Assembly (NCBI GenBank): GCA_025356475.1
Contig: JANXSX010000043.1
Location: forward strand, 1 to 64,000
Length of the DNA stretch: 64,000 bases
Direction: 5' to 3'
Origin: Isosphaeraceae bacterium
GTDB lineage: Bacteria; Planctomycetota; Planctomycetia; Isosphaerales; Isosphaeraceae
In this document: positions 53,267-61,928 of the stretch, piece after piece
Layout: every line of letters starts with the position of its first letter
Numbering within the stretch: position 1 is the first letter of the stretch
Translations under genes and position numbers: made by a program
Notes under the pieces: generated by a model
Told to the model about the DNA's origin: nothing
Databases searched by the model: none
Seen by the model: only the letters and a program-made list of their open reading frames with translations

Positions 53267-54478
53267 CTAGTGTCGCCAGACGGGTGGCATCGCTACGAAT
53301 CCAGCCAGGAATGCGAGAACCGCATTCCCAATCAGTACGAAGCTAGGGTCGATGATTCCCTCTTTACTCATGTTCATACCTAGGATTGTCAGCGGGTAAT
53401 AAATAATCAAGATTGGAATAAAGCACGTAATGAATGCACTCAAGAAGTCACGACGTGCGAAAATGATTCCGACCGGGGCACCTAATGCAACGAAGAAGAA
53501 GCTTCCGCTTGCCAGTGCAACTCGCATATATTGCTCAGTGACGAACTGGTTGCAGCGCATCTCCCAATAGTCATATTTCAGATACGCATCCTGCACTTCA
53601 CGCCAGTTGACCCGGTAAAATCGGCCCGAGCCTAGGTTCATTGCAGCGGCGACTGCTTGCTTAAGTCGCTCTTCGGACATCAGTTTTTGATTCGCGACGT
53701 ACTCGGCATCAAGCTCCGCCCAAGTCAGTTCCTGAACTTTTTTCTCATTCGACATGCTGCCGTTACCCGGGATCGGGAACTCGAAGCCTTTGTTGCCATC
53801 GAGCAGAATCACATTCGCTTTCGAGCCCCCCTCACGGACGGTGGCATCTTCGAGAGTGACTAAAACCTTGCCCGTATCGAAGTTGAAGTCGAGGGTGGCA
53901 CGCTCGGCATGGACGACCATATCAAATGTATTGGGGCTGCCAGGTTTGCGATGTTTGAACACCGCCTTCTGCATGATTCGCCCTTCGACATCCTTGACCT
54001 TGATCAAGAATGGCCAACCACCCATGTTGACTTCACGCTCCTTCTTGAGCGTCTTGTAGAAATAGTCTTCAAGATTATTAAAAATGATCTTCGTCGTATA
54101 ATAGTTCGATTTGGGGATCACATCCATCGAGACATAAAGCAGCGTCGCCGCAATTACGAGCCCAAGCGTCCAAGCAGGCTTAATGACTGTGATCGCGCTC
54201 AAGCCGGCCGACTTGATCGCAATGATTTCGTTGTCTGACGCAATTCGCCCATAGACCAGGCTTACCGCAAAAAGCAACGAGACCGGCACTGTATAAACAA
54301 GTGTCATTGGAATGATATATGGAATCAACCTTGCGATGTCAAGTGGAGCGAGCCCTTTCCGGGCTGCTTCCTGCATCACCATGAAGAGGACGAAGATCGT
54401 CGTGATCGTCATCAACGCCATCGCGAATGAGCGAATGATTTCACCCACCACGTAGCGTTGTAAGATTCCAAACTTCAC
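53267..54478 (-). CDS. LptF/LptG-family permease (first of the pair)
   Basis: 403 residues. The start is GTG 54478 because AAGGAGG lies five bases before it; the frame extends to 54517. N-terminus KFGILQRYVVGEIIRSF is typical of the family, followed by helices IITIFVLFMVM-like and VYTVPVSLLFAVSLVYGRIASDNE, the central periplasmic domain (about 125-300) and three C-terminal helices (SGSFFFVALGAPVGIIFARR). Partner of the gene at 51749; together with the ATPase LptB, encoded elsewhere, they would form the transporter for outer-membrane lipid export. Confidence 0.9.
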   Translation of the reverse strand: MKFGILQRYVVGEIIRSFAMALMTITTIFVLFMVMQEAARKGLAPLDIARLIPYIIPMTLVYTVPVSLLFAVSLVYGRIASDNEIIAIKSAGLSAITVIKPAWTLGLVIAATLLYVSMDVIPKSNYYTTKIIFNNLEDYFYKTLKKEREVNMGGWPFLIKVKDVEGRIMQKAVFKHRKPGSPNTFDMVVHAERATLDFNFDTGKVLVTLEDATVREGGSKANVILLDGNKGFEFPIPGNGSMSNEKKVQELTWAELDAEYVANQKLMSEERLKQAVAAAMNLGSGRFYRVNWREVQDAYLKYDYWEMRCNQFVTEQYMRVALASGSFFFVALGAPVGIIFARRDFLSAFITCFIPILIIYYPLTILGMNMSKEGIIDPSFVLIGNAVLAFLAGFVAMPPVWRH

Positions 54479-54555
54479 GATCGCCTCCTTAGCATCCATG
54501 CCCAAAGGGCGAGTCAATCCGCAAGATTTTCATCGAGAGGTGGGCTCCGCCCAGC

Positions 54556-57312
54556 TCAAGAAACATGCTCCAAGCAGTGGGATAACGCCTGCCCCAGCCG
54601 CTTGACCCCTTCCACCAAATCGGCTTCGTTCGCCACTCCGAAGCTCAGCCGAGCGTGGTTCGTCGGTACGGGTCCAGTGGCCGCGCTGAAGCAGTAGGCA
54701 CCGGGGACGTAGATCACACCTTCATCCAGGCACGTTTGAAACAACCGCCCATCCCGACCCGTATCGAGCCCCTCGGGGACCGTCAACCAGACGAACAGGC
54801 CTCCGGCTCCACGGGTCCAGCTCAAGTCTGGATCGATCGGTTTGAGATAGATATCAAGCGCGTTGAGGAAGCGATCGCGTTTCTGACGATAGACCCCGAT
54901 GATCCTCTCGAGGTGCCGGTCATAGTGTCCGTCGGCCATGACTTGCTCGAGGATCAACTGATTGAGGTTGGCTGACCCGAAGTCGTGATTTCCCTTGAGA
55001 CAAATCAGTGGTGAGACGAGTGCTGTTGGCAAGATTCCATACCCTGTCTTGATCCCAGGGCTAAAGGTCTTACTGAAGCTGCGGGCCAGAATCACCCCTT
55101 CGCCGTCACGATCATCGTGTCCCCATAACGTCTTGGGCTCAACGCCGTCGAACGAAAGACCGCGATACGCAGCGTCATCGAGAACCAGGATTTGGTGACG
55201 TTTTGACCACTTGCGGGCGACATCGATCAGTGGCATCCGCCGATCTGCGGCCAGGCTGATCCCTGTGGGATTTGAATGTTCAGTGACAGTATAAATCAGC
55301 TTGACTCGATCGAGCTTGCCTTGCGATTCCAAGTCCGCGAGGGTTGCCTCGAGTGCATCGATCTTAATGCCCCCCTCGTCGGTCTCGACCCCAATCGCCA
55401 CTGCGCCACGACAATCGAGGTTGCCGAGAAAGACGAAGTAGGTCGGGGCTTCCACCAAGACGATATCGCCCGGGTTGAGCAAAGACTCGGAGACCATATA
55501 AAGGAGTTGCGCCGAGCCGGTCGTGACGATGGTTCTAGGAAGCAAGTGCGCATATGTGCCGGGGGCAACACCGTCGGTTTTCTCCTGATGGATCAGGAGT
55601 TGCTTACGGAGGCCAACATCGCCGGGAGTCGTCCCATACTGCATCGCCCTTCGCCCTTCGCCAGGGTTGCTGAGGAGTTCTTCGGCGACCTGAGCGGTAA
55701 TTTCGATCGGTAGGGAAGCCTGGTCGACGAACCCGGCCGCGAGTGAAATCAGACCTGGGTTGGCGAGCGCCGTTTGCATTAGCTCGCTGATGGCCGGGGT
55801 GCGTATTCGGTTGGCGGTTTCGCTCAGAAGGGGCTCGGGAGTCATGGTCGGTGCGCCGATGGGTGGAGGAACCGGGATTGGGTCGGCTCTTGGTACTGTA
55901 TCGGAGCGATCCAAGCTGTCAAGGAGAGGTGGGGCCAGCTCTCTTGCTTCGTCGACGGTCGAGTTAGTCATTGAGAGACGAGGCGGCTCGTTCGGGTTCA
56001 CGAGTGTTGGCAACGAATCGTAAAAGGGGTCGTGGACTCCTTTAACATAACCAATCATCGCCTGTGCGGTTGGATCGGCGGCGAAGTGGCGTGGGGCTCG
56101 TGCGGGCAAAACCCGGTTGTAGAGCACCGTGACCGACGACTTGGGTCGATAACCCCGATGGGCTTCGATCTCCCGAAAAATCGCGTCGAGTGGCTGTTCC
56201 TGGACGACGAACCGGTAGATCCCCATCCAAGCCGGCGATCGATCCATGCACCCGTGACAGTGGACAAGAATCGGCCAGGCTGCAGGGTCTCGGGCTAGCT
56301 TCAGTGTTTCATCTAAGAAGATGTCGCTATTGATCGCTCCAGGAGGACTTCCTACATAGCGAATGTTGTTTTCTCGACAAAAGCGAAGCTCGTCGGGCGA
56401 GAGTGGGCTCTTTTGCGAACTCGACTCGTCGAACAGATTGATGATCGTCTTGAACCCATGACGTGCATGGGCAACCTGAAGACCCCGATAGGTCGGCATC
56501 GCACTCATGTAGATCTTGCCTGGTTCCACAGTGTGTAACCGGGCCAAGGGTCGGTGGTACCAAGACAATCCAATACCACTCCCCACGAGTCCAAACCAGC
56601 AGAGTAACCCGACCAACCCAAGCTTGAGTTTCGGGCTGCTTCCGGTTGGTAGGTTGGGTGAGTTCTTGATCAGGAGTAGCCCAAATGCGCTCAAACCCCA
56701 GACGAACGACCAACGCTCCCAGTAGCCGATCGGCTCGATATTGGGGATCTCAACCTGACGCAAGATCACAAAGAATGTTGCGAAAGCGCCAAGAGCCATG
56801 CTTTCGAGTCGTCGATTCTTGAGAAGCGGTTTCCAGAGGATGAAGGCCTTCAGGAACGGCCAAAGCCCATATGCAAATAGGGCTGTGGTTGCGAGCCCGA
56901 TCGCCCAACGCGTTGATTCCGGGGCCGTGGCGGTGACTATCGTCGTGAAGCCGAATCCATGCCAACCATCAAAGGTTGGGCCAGGGGTCGAGGCATGCCA
57001 TAAGGCCCCCAACGATAGGGCCAACGCGGTTTGCCAGAGGGTGCCCGGGGCTCGAAATGTGCCTCGTAAGGCGACAACGATGCAAATTGAGGAGAGATAG
57101 ATCGCAATCCGATCGATCGTATCGCCAGGCTCAGCAAGTCGATAGGCTGGCGGCGGCCTCAGGTTGTAGGTTGGACGGATGACGGCTGGATATTCCGGGT
57201 CGAGATCTTCAGGGAAGTCGAGCCAGTGCCAGACGGCAGGAGTGACCAGGGCCAGTAGAACGAGCCAGGGCCAGGCCCGCGTAAACCAACCGAGCGGTGT
57301 CCGAGATTCCAC
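54556..57312 (-). CDS. Fusion: membrane domain + dual-specificity phosphatase + PLP aminotransferase
   Basis: 918 residues from GTG 57312 (GGAGG seven bases upstream). Residues about 1-250 contain six or seven hydrophobic helices. About 262-412 is a DSP/PTP-like phosphatase domain: HCHGCMDRSP gives Cys352-x5-Arg358, preceded by KTIINLFDE as in phosphatase relatives. A Pro-rich linker (about 413-490) leads to a complete fold-type I aminotransferase (about 495-918) of the MocR/2-aminoadipate type: EHSNPTG, LDDAAYRGL, PLP-Lys748 in SFSKTFSPGIKTGYG and RLSFG. No stop or internal ribosome-binding site is visible between the parts. A single bifunctional protein or a fused pair of genes are both possible. 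Confidence 0.85.
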   Translation of the reverse strand: MESRTPLGWFTRAWPWLVLLALVTPAVWHWLDFPEDLDPEYPAVIRPTYNLRPPPAYRLAEPGDTIDRIAIYLSSICIVVALRGTFRAPGTLWQTALALSLGALWHASTPGPTFDGWHGFGFTTIVTATAPESTRWAIGLATTALFAYGLWPFLKAFILWKPLLKNRRLESMALGAFATFFVILRQVEIPNIEPIGYWERWSFVWGLSAFGLLLIKNSPNLPTGSSPKLKLGLVGLLCWFGLVGSGIGLSWYHRPLARLHTVEPGKIYMSAMPTYRGLQVAHARHGFKTIINLFDESSSQKSPLSPDELRFCRENNIRYVGSPPGAINSDIFLDETLKLARDPAAWPILVHCHGCMDRSPAWMGIYRFVVQEQPLDAIFREIEAHRGYRPKSSVTVLYNRVLPARAPRHFAADPTAQAMIGYVKGVHDPFYDSLPTLVNPNEPPRLSMTNSTVDEARELAPPLLDSLDRSDTVPRADPIPVPPPIGAPTMTPEPLLSETANRIRTPAISELMQTALANPGLISLAAGFVDQASLPIEITAQVAEELLSNPGEGRRAMQYGTTPGDVGLRKQLLIHQEKTDGVAPGTYAHLLPRTIVTTGSAQLLYMVSESLLNPGDIVLVEAPTYFVFLGNLDCRGAVAIGVETDEGGIKIDALEATLADLESQGKLDRVKLIYTVTEHSNPTGISLAADRRMPLIDVARKWSKRHQILVLDDAAYRGLSFDGVEPKTLWGHDDRDGEGVILARSFSKTFSPGIKTGYGILPTALVSPLICLKGNHDFGSANLNQLILEQVMADGHYDRHLERIIGVYRQKRDRFLNALDIYLKPIDPDLSWTRGAGGLFVWLTVPEGLDTGRDGRLFQTCLDEGVIYVPGAYCFSAATGPVPTNHARLSFGVANEADLVEGVKRLGQALSHCLEHVS

Positions 57313-57411
57313 AGCCCGGCCTCCATGCCTTGAGTGGTAACGAGGCATCTTTAACCGGTTCGGGGTTTTGACGCAAGGGCAAGAGAGGGCTGGCAATCAT
57401 GCCAGTCGATC

Positions 57412-58335
57412 TCAGGCAGCCTGACCTTCAGTGGAGTTCCAGAAGAAATAATCGTTGGAATTCATCGGATCGAGGCGGATCCGTCCCTCAATCTCGTCGA
57501 GAACTCTCTGAACCCAGGGGGCGGTCGATTCCCTCCGAGACTCTTCGGGGGGAATGTGAAACGCCTCGCTGAATTCGAGTCGGTAACCACCATCAGGGCT
57601 AACCCCGCAGAAGACGGGAACGATCGCAGCGCCAGTCATCCCGGCGAGCGAAAGCCAAGTGGTCGAGAACGTGTAAGACGCTCCCAGAAAGCGAGCGGTT
57701 GCGGCGTGCGGCCCGCTCCACCGGACATCACCCGCAAGGTGCATGATCAGGCCCGAGCGAATTGCCCGAGCTGCGCGAAGGATCGAGCTGGCAGCGTCGC
57801 AAGCGTCACCGCGCCGGGAGATGAACAGCTTTTTCTGACCGAGCGGTCCATCATCATCAAAATGGCTCATCATAAACTTTGAGACATGACGAGGACGCTC
57901 CATATAGAGCCTGAGTGGATATCGCTCTCGATAGAGCCAATGGGCGGGTAAAAGGTGGGCTCCGAAGTGGTTGCCCAGCAGGATCACTCCATTACCGGCC
58001 TCAATCGCGTTATCCAGATTCTCTCGACCCATCACTTCAAATAACGGCCTAATCGATTGCGTTGGACGCCCATCAAGCAAGAGGTCGCGGGTCCGCCACC
58101 GGACGATATTCCCCGCGAGTCCCTGGCTCACCTCAGGCACATCCCAACAGCAACCGAGCAGGTCCCCACCCCGAGTTACGGCCTCGTCATATGAGGACTT
58201 GATTGTGTTTGCACAGGCGTATTTGGTACGACCGACCCAGTCCAGGAATCGCGAGCCGACACGGGGCGGCATCGTCCGCAGCGCAGGGAGGATGAATCGG
58301 ATGATCCCCTTGCGTAGGTTGAGCGTTCCTGGCAT
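57412..58335 (-). CDS. LpxL/HtrB-like lipid acyltransferase
   Basis: 307 residues of the lysophospholipid acyltransferase superfamily that transfers acyl chains from ACP to lipid A or related lipids. VILLGNHFGAHLLP corresponds to the catalytic HxxxxE/D box; His is present but the expected acidic residue is Leu, with a second His nearby. HLAGDVRWSGP matches the later conserved Asp-containing block and FLGASYTF the substrate box. No N-terminal membrane helix of the usual kind is seen beyond FILPALRTM. It follows the ACP gene by 47 bases and is part of a KS-ACP-acyltransferase run. Confidence 0.82.
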   Translation of the reverse strand: MPGTLNLRKGIIRFILPALRTMPPRVGSRFLDWVGRTKYACANTIKSSYDEAVTRGGDLLGCCWDVPEVSQGLAGNIVRWRTRDLLLDGRPTQSIRPLFEVMGRENLDNAIEAGNGVILLGNHFGAHLLPAHWLYRERYPLRLYMERPRHVSKFMMSHFDDDGPLGQKKLFISRRGDACDAASSILRAARAIRSGLIMHLAGDVRWSGPHAATARFLGASYTFSTTWLSLAGMTGAAIVPVFCGVSPDGGYRLEFSEAFHIPPEESRRESTAPWVQRVLDEIEGRIRLDPMNSNDYFFWNSTEGQAA

Positions 58336-58382
58336 GCGACTCGTGCCCCCTGCGAATTCTGCGGAATTGAGACCTGGCCCGT

Positions 58383-58643
58383 TCAGGCCGCTGCGGAACT
58401 ATCGAATCTGGCGGCGACGTACTCCGCCAGGTCGGCGATCGACCTCAATGATGTGACATCATCGTCTTCAATGATGACTCCGTAGTCATCCTGGACCTTG
58501 ACGATGATGCCGACCAAGTCGAGCGAGTCGATCGCCAGATCTTCTACCAATCGGCTGCTCGGAAGCAGGTTGACATGTGCAGGAACACGTCCGAATCGGC
58601 GGACCATCCGTAGGAGTTCATCTAACATTAAAGAGTTACTCAT
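58383..58643 (-). CDS. Acyl carrier protein
   Basis: 86 residues. The 4'-phosphopantetheine attachment site is Ser40 in AIDSLDLVGI, within the usual four-helix pattern and an acidic helix 2. Overlaps the end of the beta-ketoacyl synthase gene by eight bases (ATGAGTAA), so translation is coupled. It is a dedicated carrier rather than the main fatty-acid ACP, judging from its neighbours. Confidence 0.93.
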   Translation of the reverse strand: MSNSLMLDELLRMVRRFGRVPAHVNLLPSSRLVEDLAIDSLDLVGIIVKVQDDYGVIIEDDDVTSLRSIADLAEYVAARFDSSAAA

Positions 58644-59892
58644 CGACCCACCTCTTCATCAGTATCGCGTTGTTGGTCCCGCCAAAGCCGAACGAAGCAC
58701 TCATCACAGTATCGACCCGTGTCGATCGCGCCTGATTCGGAACATAATCAAGGTCCAGTTCAGGATCGGCTACGTAATTGATCGTCGGTGGAATGATCTG
58801 ATCGCGGAGGACACGGAGACAAATCACGGCCTCGATTGCCGATGCTGCCCCCAAACTGTGGCCGATTGCACCCTTGACCGAACTGATCGGCATCCGGGTG
58901 GAATGCGGGCCAAAAATCGTCTTAATGGCCTGAGTCTCGACTCGGTCATTGACGATCGTGCTCGTCCCGTGAGCGTTGTAATAATCGATATCTTCAGGCG
59001 TTAGTCCACATCGCGTCAGGACTTGGCGCAAGCATTTCTCGATTGTTGCACCGTGTGGCATCGCCATGTGAAAACCGTCAGTGTTGATCGAATGACCGAG
59101 ATATTCCGCTTGGACCCGTAATCCCAGCCGTCGTGCGGCTGACTCGGTCGCCAAGATAACAGTACCCGCCCCTTCTGACATCACGAACCCTGCGCGGTCG
59201 GCGCTAAAGGGTCGACTCGCCTGGCTGGGATCGTCTGCCGATCGATCCGTCGATCTCCGGCCGAGTAGAGCCTTCATGGTCGCGAACCCATTGACAATCG
59301 CTGGTGTGAAGGCACTTTCGGTTCCTCCCGCGATAGCCAGGTCGGCTTCTCCCATTCTCAGGAACATCGCAGCAAGTGCGATGGAGTGAACCCCGGTCGC
59401 GCAGGCGTTCGACGGGGCAACGCTTGGACCGTGTAAGTCGAAGAGCTGGGCGACCTGCCCTGCAGCCTGATTAATCACCAAGGCGGGGATCAGGTATGGA
59501 CTCATCGACAGTGACTTGCGTGTCAAGGATCGCTGTTGCTCCGACTCCAGAAGGTCCTGCCCACCGAATGCCGAGCCGATCACGACTGCAACTCGGTCGC
59601 GGTCGAAATCCTTGCCAGCGAGCCCGGCATCGGACCAGGCCTCGCGTGCCGATGCGACTGCAAAGTGGATTGACCGTGCGGACAGTCGTGAAACGGCGGG
59701 GTCTTCGCCGGCAGTTCCAGGGCCGATCCCTTCGACCATCCCGGCGATATCTTGGAGGTAGCGATCGGCACTTAGAGCAGGATGACGACGAATCCCTGAC
59801 TTGCCAGCGAGCAAGCCAGCCCACGTCGAGTCCGTGTCGGATCCGAGACAGGTGATCGCCGAATGTCCCACTACCAAGATCCGTTCGGTCAT
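58636..59892 (-). CDS. Beta-ketoacyl-ACP synthase (FabF-like)
   Basis: Condenses acyl groups with malonyl-ACP. 418 residues, KAS II length. Catalytic triad: Cys164 in SNACATGVHS, His308 in NAHGTST, His345 in KGAIGHSLGAASAIE. The C-terminus has SFGFGGTNNAILMKR. First gene of a minus-strand run KS-ACP-acyltransferase-fusion-LptF/G, so it is probably specialised for an envelope lipid. The promoter should lie in the 200 bases shared with the divergent hydrolase gene. Confidence 0.94.
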   Translation of the reverse strand: MTERILVVGHSAITCLGSDTDSTWAGLLAGKSGIRRHPALSADRYLQDIAGMVEGIGPGTAGEDPAVSRLSARSIHFAVASAREAWSDAGLAGKDFDRDRVAVVIGSAFGGQDLLESEQQRSLTRKSLSMSPYLIPALVINQAAGQVAQLFDLHGPSVAPSNACATGVHSIALAAMFLRMGEADLAIAGGTESAFTPAIVNGFATMKALLGRRSTDRSADDPSQASRPFSADRAGFVMSEGAGTVILATESAARRLGLRVQAEYLGHSINTDGFHMAMPHGATIEKCLRQVLTRCGLTPEDIDYYNAHGTSTIVNDRVETQAIKTIFGPHSTRMPISSVKGAIGHSLGAASAIEAVICLRVLRDQIIPPTINYVADPELDLDYVPNQARSTRVDTVMSASFGFGGTNNAILMKRWVDE

Positions 59893-60094
59893 ACCGACTC
59901 CCTAGGCGACCTCACAACCGACCCTCGAGCACGAGAAGCTATGGCGATTGAGTTATCTTCTAATCTTCTATCGACAGGCCAAACCAGCGACTTGAACGCT
60001 TATATCGATTTCAAGGCTCGTGAGAGTCGATTGACCTCGGTCGATCCCACGACCATGATGTCGTTTGAACTTTCCTCTCCACGCGAGCGATAGC

Positions 60095-60958
60095 ATGAAA
60101 CTGGCCAAATTCTTAGACCAAAAGACCCAGACCTCCCGACTTGGCTGGTTGAACGAAAGTCAAGTCATCCCGCTTCGAACGGAATTCGCACGAATCGCGG
60201 ACATCCTGTTCGCTGAGGATCCCGCTTTCACCCTAGCCTCGGCGGTGGATCTGGCCACGAAGCCTCTACCGATCGAGTCGGTCACCCTCATGGCACCCAT
60301 TGATGACCAAGAGGTCTGGGGGGCGGGGGTCACGTATGAGCGAAGCATGATCGCAAGGGTGGAAGAGTCCGAGTCGGGGGGCTCATTTTACGACCAAGTC
60401 TATGTCGCCGACCGACCTGAACTGTTCTTCAAGGCGACACCAAGCCGAGTAGTCGGGCATGGCCAAGCGATCCGAGTTCGCCAGGATACAAAGTGGTGTG
60501 TTCCCGAGCCCGAGTTGGTGCTGGTGATTTCGCCAGACCTTCGACTGGTTGGCTACACCGTTGGTAATGATGTCAGCGCCAGGGATATTGAAGGCCAGAA
60601 CCCGCTATACCTGCCTCAAGCGAAGGTTTACGACTCCTGTTGTGGCCTCGGTCCCTGGATTACGCTGGCCGACGCGATGCCACCAACCAAGGAGATTGGC
60701 ATCCAGCTTTCGATTCTTCGTGCGGGTGACGAGATCGTCAGCGGTTCCACGTCGATCGCCAAGATGGCTCGAAGCTTTGATGAGTTGATTTCCTGGCTAG
60801 GCCGCGACAATCTTTTCTTAACCGGAGTCTTCCTATTCACTGGGACTGGCGTCGTGCCCCCCGACGAATTCAGCCTACTTCCTGGCGATCAAATCCATAT
60901 CCGAATTGATGGGATCGGCACGCTTAGCAACTCGGTCATCCAGGGGCCTGTCCGCTGA
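60095..60958 (+). CDS. Fumarylacetoacetate hydrolase family protein
   Basis: 287 residues from ATG 60095. FAH-fold enzymes hydrolyse or decarboxylate 2-keto acids using a divalent metal held by Glu/Asp residues. Visible motifs: VWGAGVTYERS, PEPELVLVI with two metal-binding Glu, GNDVSARDIEG and QAKVYDSCCGLGP, GTGVV. This resembles the branch with 2-keto-3-deoxy-arabonate/glucarate dehydratases or acylpyruvases. Substrate unknown. No pathway genes adjoin it. Confidence 0.9.
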   Translation: MKLAKFLDQKTQTSRLGWLNESQVIPLRTEFARIADILFAEDPAFTLASAVDLATKPLPIESVTLMAPIDDQEVWGAGVTYERSMIARVEESESGGSFYDQVYVADRPELFFKATPSRVVGHGQAIRVRQDTKWCVPEPELVLVISPDLRLVGYTVGNDVSARDIEGQNPLYLPQAKVYDSCCGLGPWITLADAMPPTKEIGIQLSILRAGDEIVSGSTSIAKMARSFDELISWLGRDNLFLTGVFLFTGTGVVPPDEFSLLPGDQIHIRIDGIGTLSNSVIQGPVR

Positions 60959-60981
60959 ACCGATGGCCTCTGAATGCGAAC

Positions 60982-61012
60982 GGGCCGCATTCTCCTTTGG
61001 AGAAAGCGGCCT
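60982..61012. terminator. Bidirectional terminator-like hairpin
   Basis: GGGCCGC...CTCC and GGAG...GCGGCCT form a GC-rich hairpin of two helices with a small bulge at 60982-61012, between the convergent FAH and lipoprotein genes. Confidence 0.55.
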
Positions 61013-61040
61013 GAACGCCATTCCATAACTCTTTATCAGA

Positions 61041-61331
61041 TCAAGCCTTGGGGGCTTCGACCTTGGGGGTTTCGGCGGGGGCTTCGACCTTGGGAGCTTC
61101 AACCTTCGGCGCTTCAACCTTGGGATCTTCAGCCTTCGGGGTCTCCGCCGGAGTCGGTAGAGCAGCGCCGCCTGACATCATGCCCCCACCGGCCGGCGCG
61201 ATCGTCACGGGGGACGATGAAACCGGGGTCGATGTGGCAGGAACTGCTGCCGGCTCTTCACCCGAGCAACCAACCAGAGCCGCAAGGGCGAAGCTCGATA
61301 CGCTCGCCAAGAACATCTTCGTTACCTTCAC
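61041..61331 (-). CDS. Small lipoprotein with Pro/Glu/Ala repeats
   Basis: 96 residues. A lipobox LVGC at about residue 19-22 ends the signal peptide (FALAALVGC), so Cys is the probable lipidated residue. The remainder is low-complexity; the tail consists of repeats of P-K-V-E-A with PAETPK. No domain. Likely an envelope spacer protein. ATG 61331 lies a short way upstream of the Lys/Met start. Confidence 0.8.
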   Translation of the reverse strand: MKVTKMFLASVSSFALAALVGCSGEEPAAVPATSTPVSSSPVTIAPAGGGMMSGGAALPTPAETPKAEDPKVEAPKVEAPKVEAPAETPKVEAPKA

Positions 61332-61928
61332 GTTGCATCATCCTTCCAGGTGAGCCTACCCGCACGCCCGATCATGACCTTTGAGGGTGTCCAAGTCGCA
61401 GCCGACTCAAACTGAATCGCCTACTGTGGCGAGTTCATAGACCGGGTCGCTACCGGGCATGTCGCCAGGGATTGTACCAATCATGCGAAGTGGTCGCAAC
61501 TTGCCCCCTCGAATCTCTTTGGGGCCGGTCGGTATCTACTTCGCGGAGATCATCCCCATGGTAGTTAATACGGTCGAAACGATCTGACCGTTGGTGTCAA
61601 TCTTGCGTTTTCTACCGGTTAATTTGTAATTTCCACCATAAGTCTAGCAATCTCGAGAAGTTGCCCCGATTCCGACTAGGTATTTCCAGGATGTATCGAA
61701 TTTTTCTAACCTGATATAACATCTGAAGATACAACATGCTGCTGCTTGCTTGATCCTCGTTTCTGAGCCATCAGGAACTCGGAGGCACCAGAGTTGCTTC
61801 TTCTTGTACAGCATCTACCCTCTGCAAGCGTATACCTGAATTTGCATCATACGTAAGTACACGCTAAGGGCGGTCGGCTTTGCCAGGATGGCAAGCCACT
61901 CGGTAAGTGGACGAACAGGAGGTTCGCG
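61332..61928. other. Spacer without a recognisable gene
   Basis: 597 bases between the divergent lipoprotein and the PEP-CTERM protease genes. AT-richer in its centre. No frame or repeat stood out; it should contain both promoters. Confidence 0.45.

Noticed and set aside
51749-54478. Assigning the two permeases specifically as LptF and LptG
   Set aside because: The family is symmetric and I cannot separate them from sequence motifs; only the pair assignment is supported.
59863-60093. Plus-strand frame of 76 codons upstream of the FAH gene
   Set aside because: Lies in the divergent promoter region, begins inside the synthase gene and has no ribosome-binding site or domain pattern.
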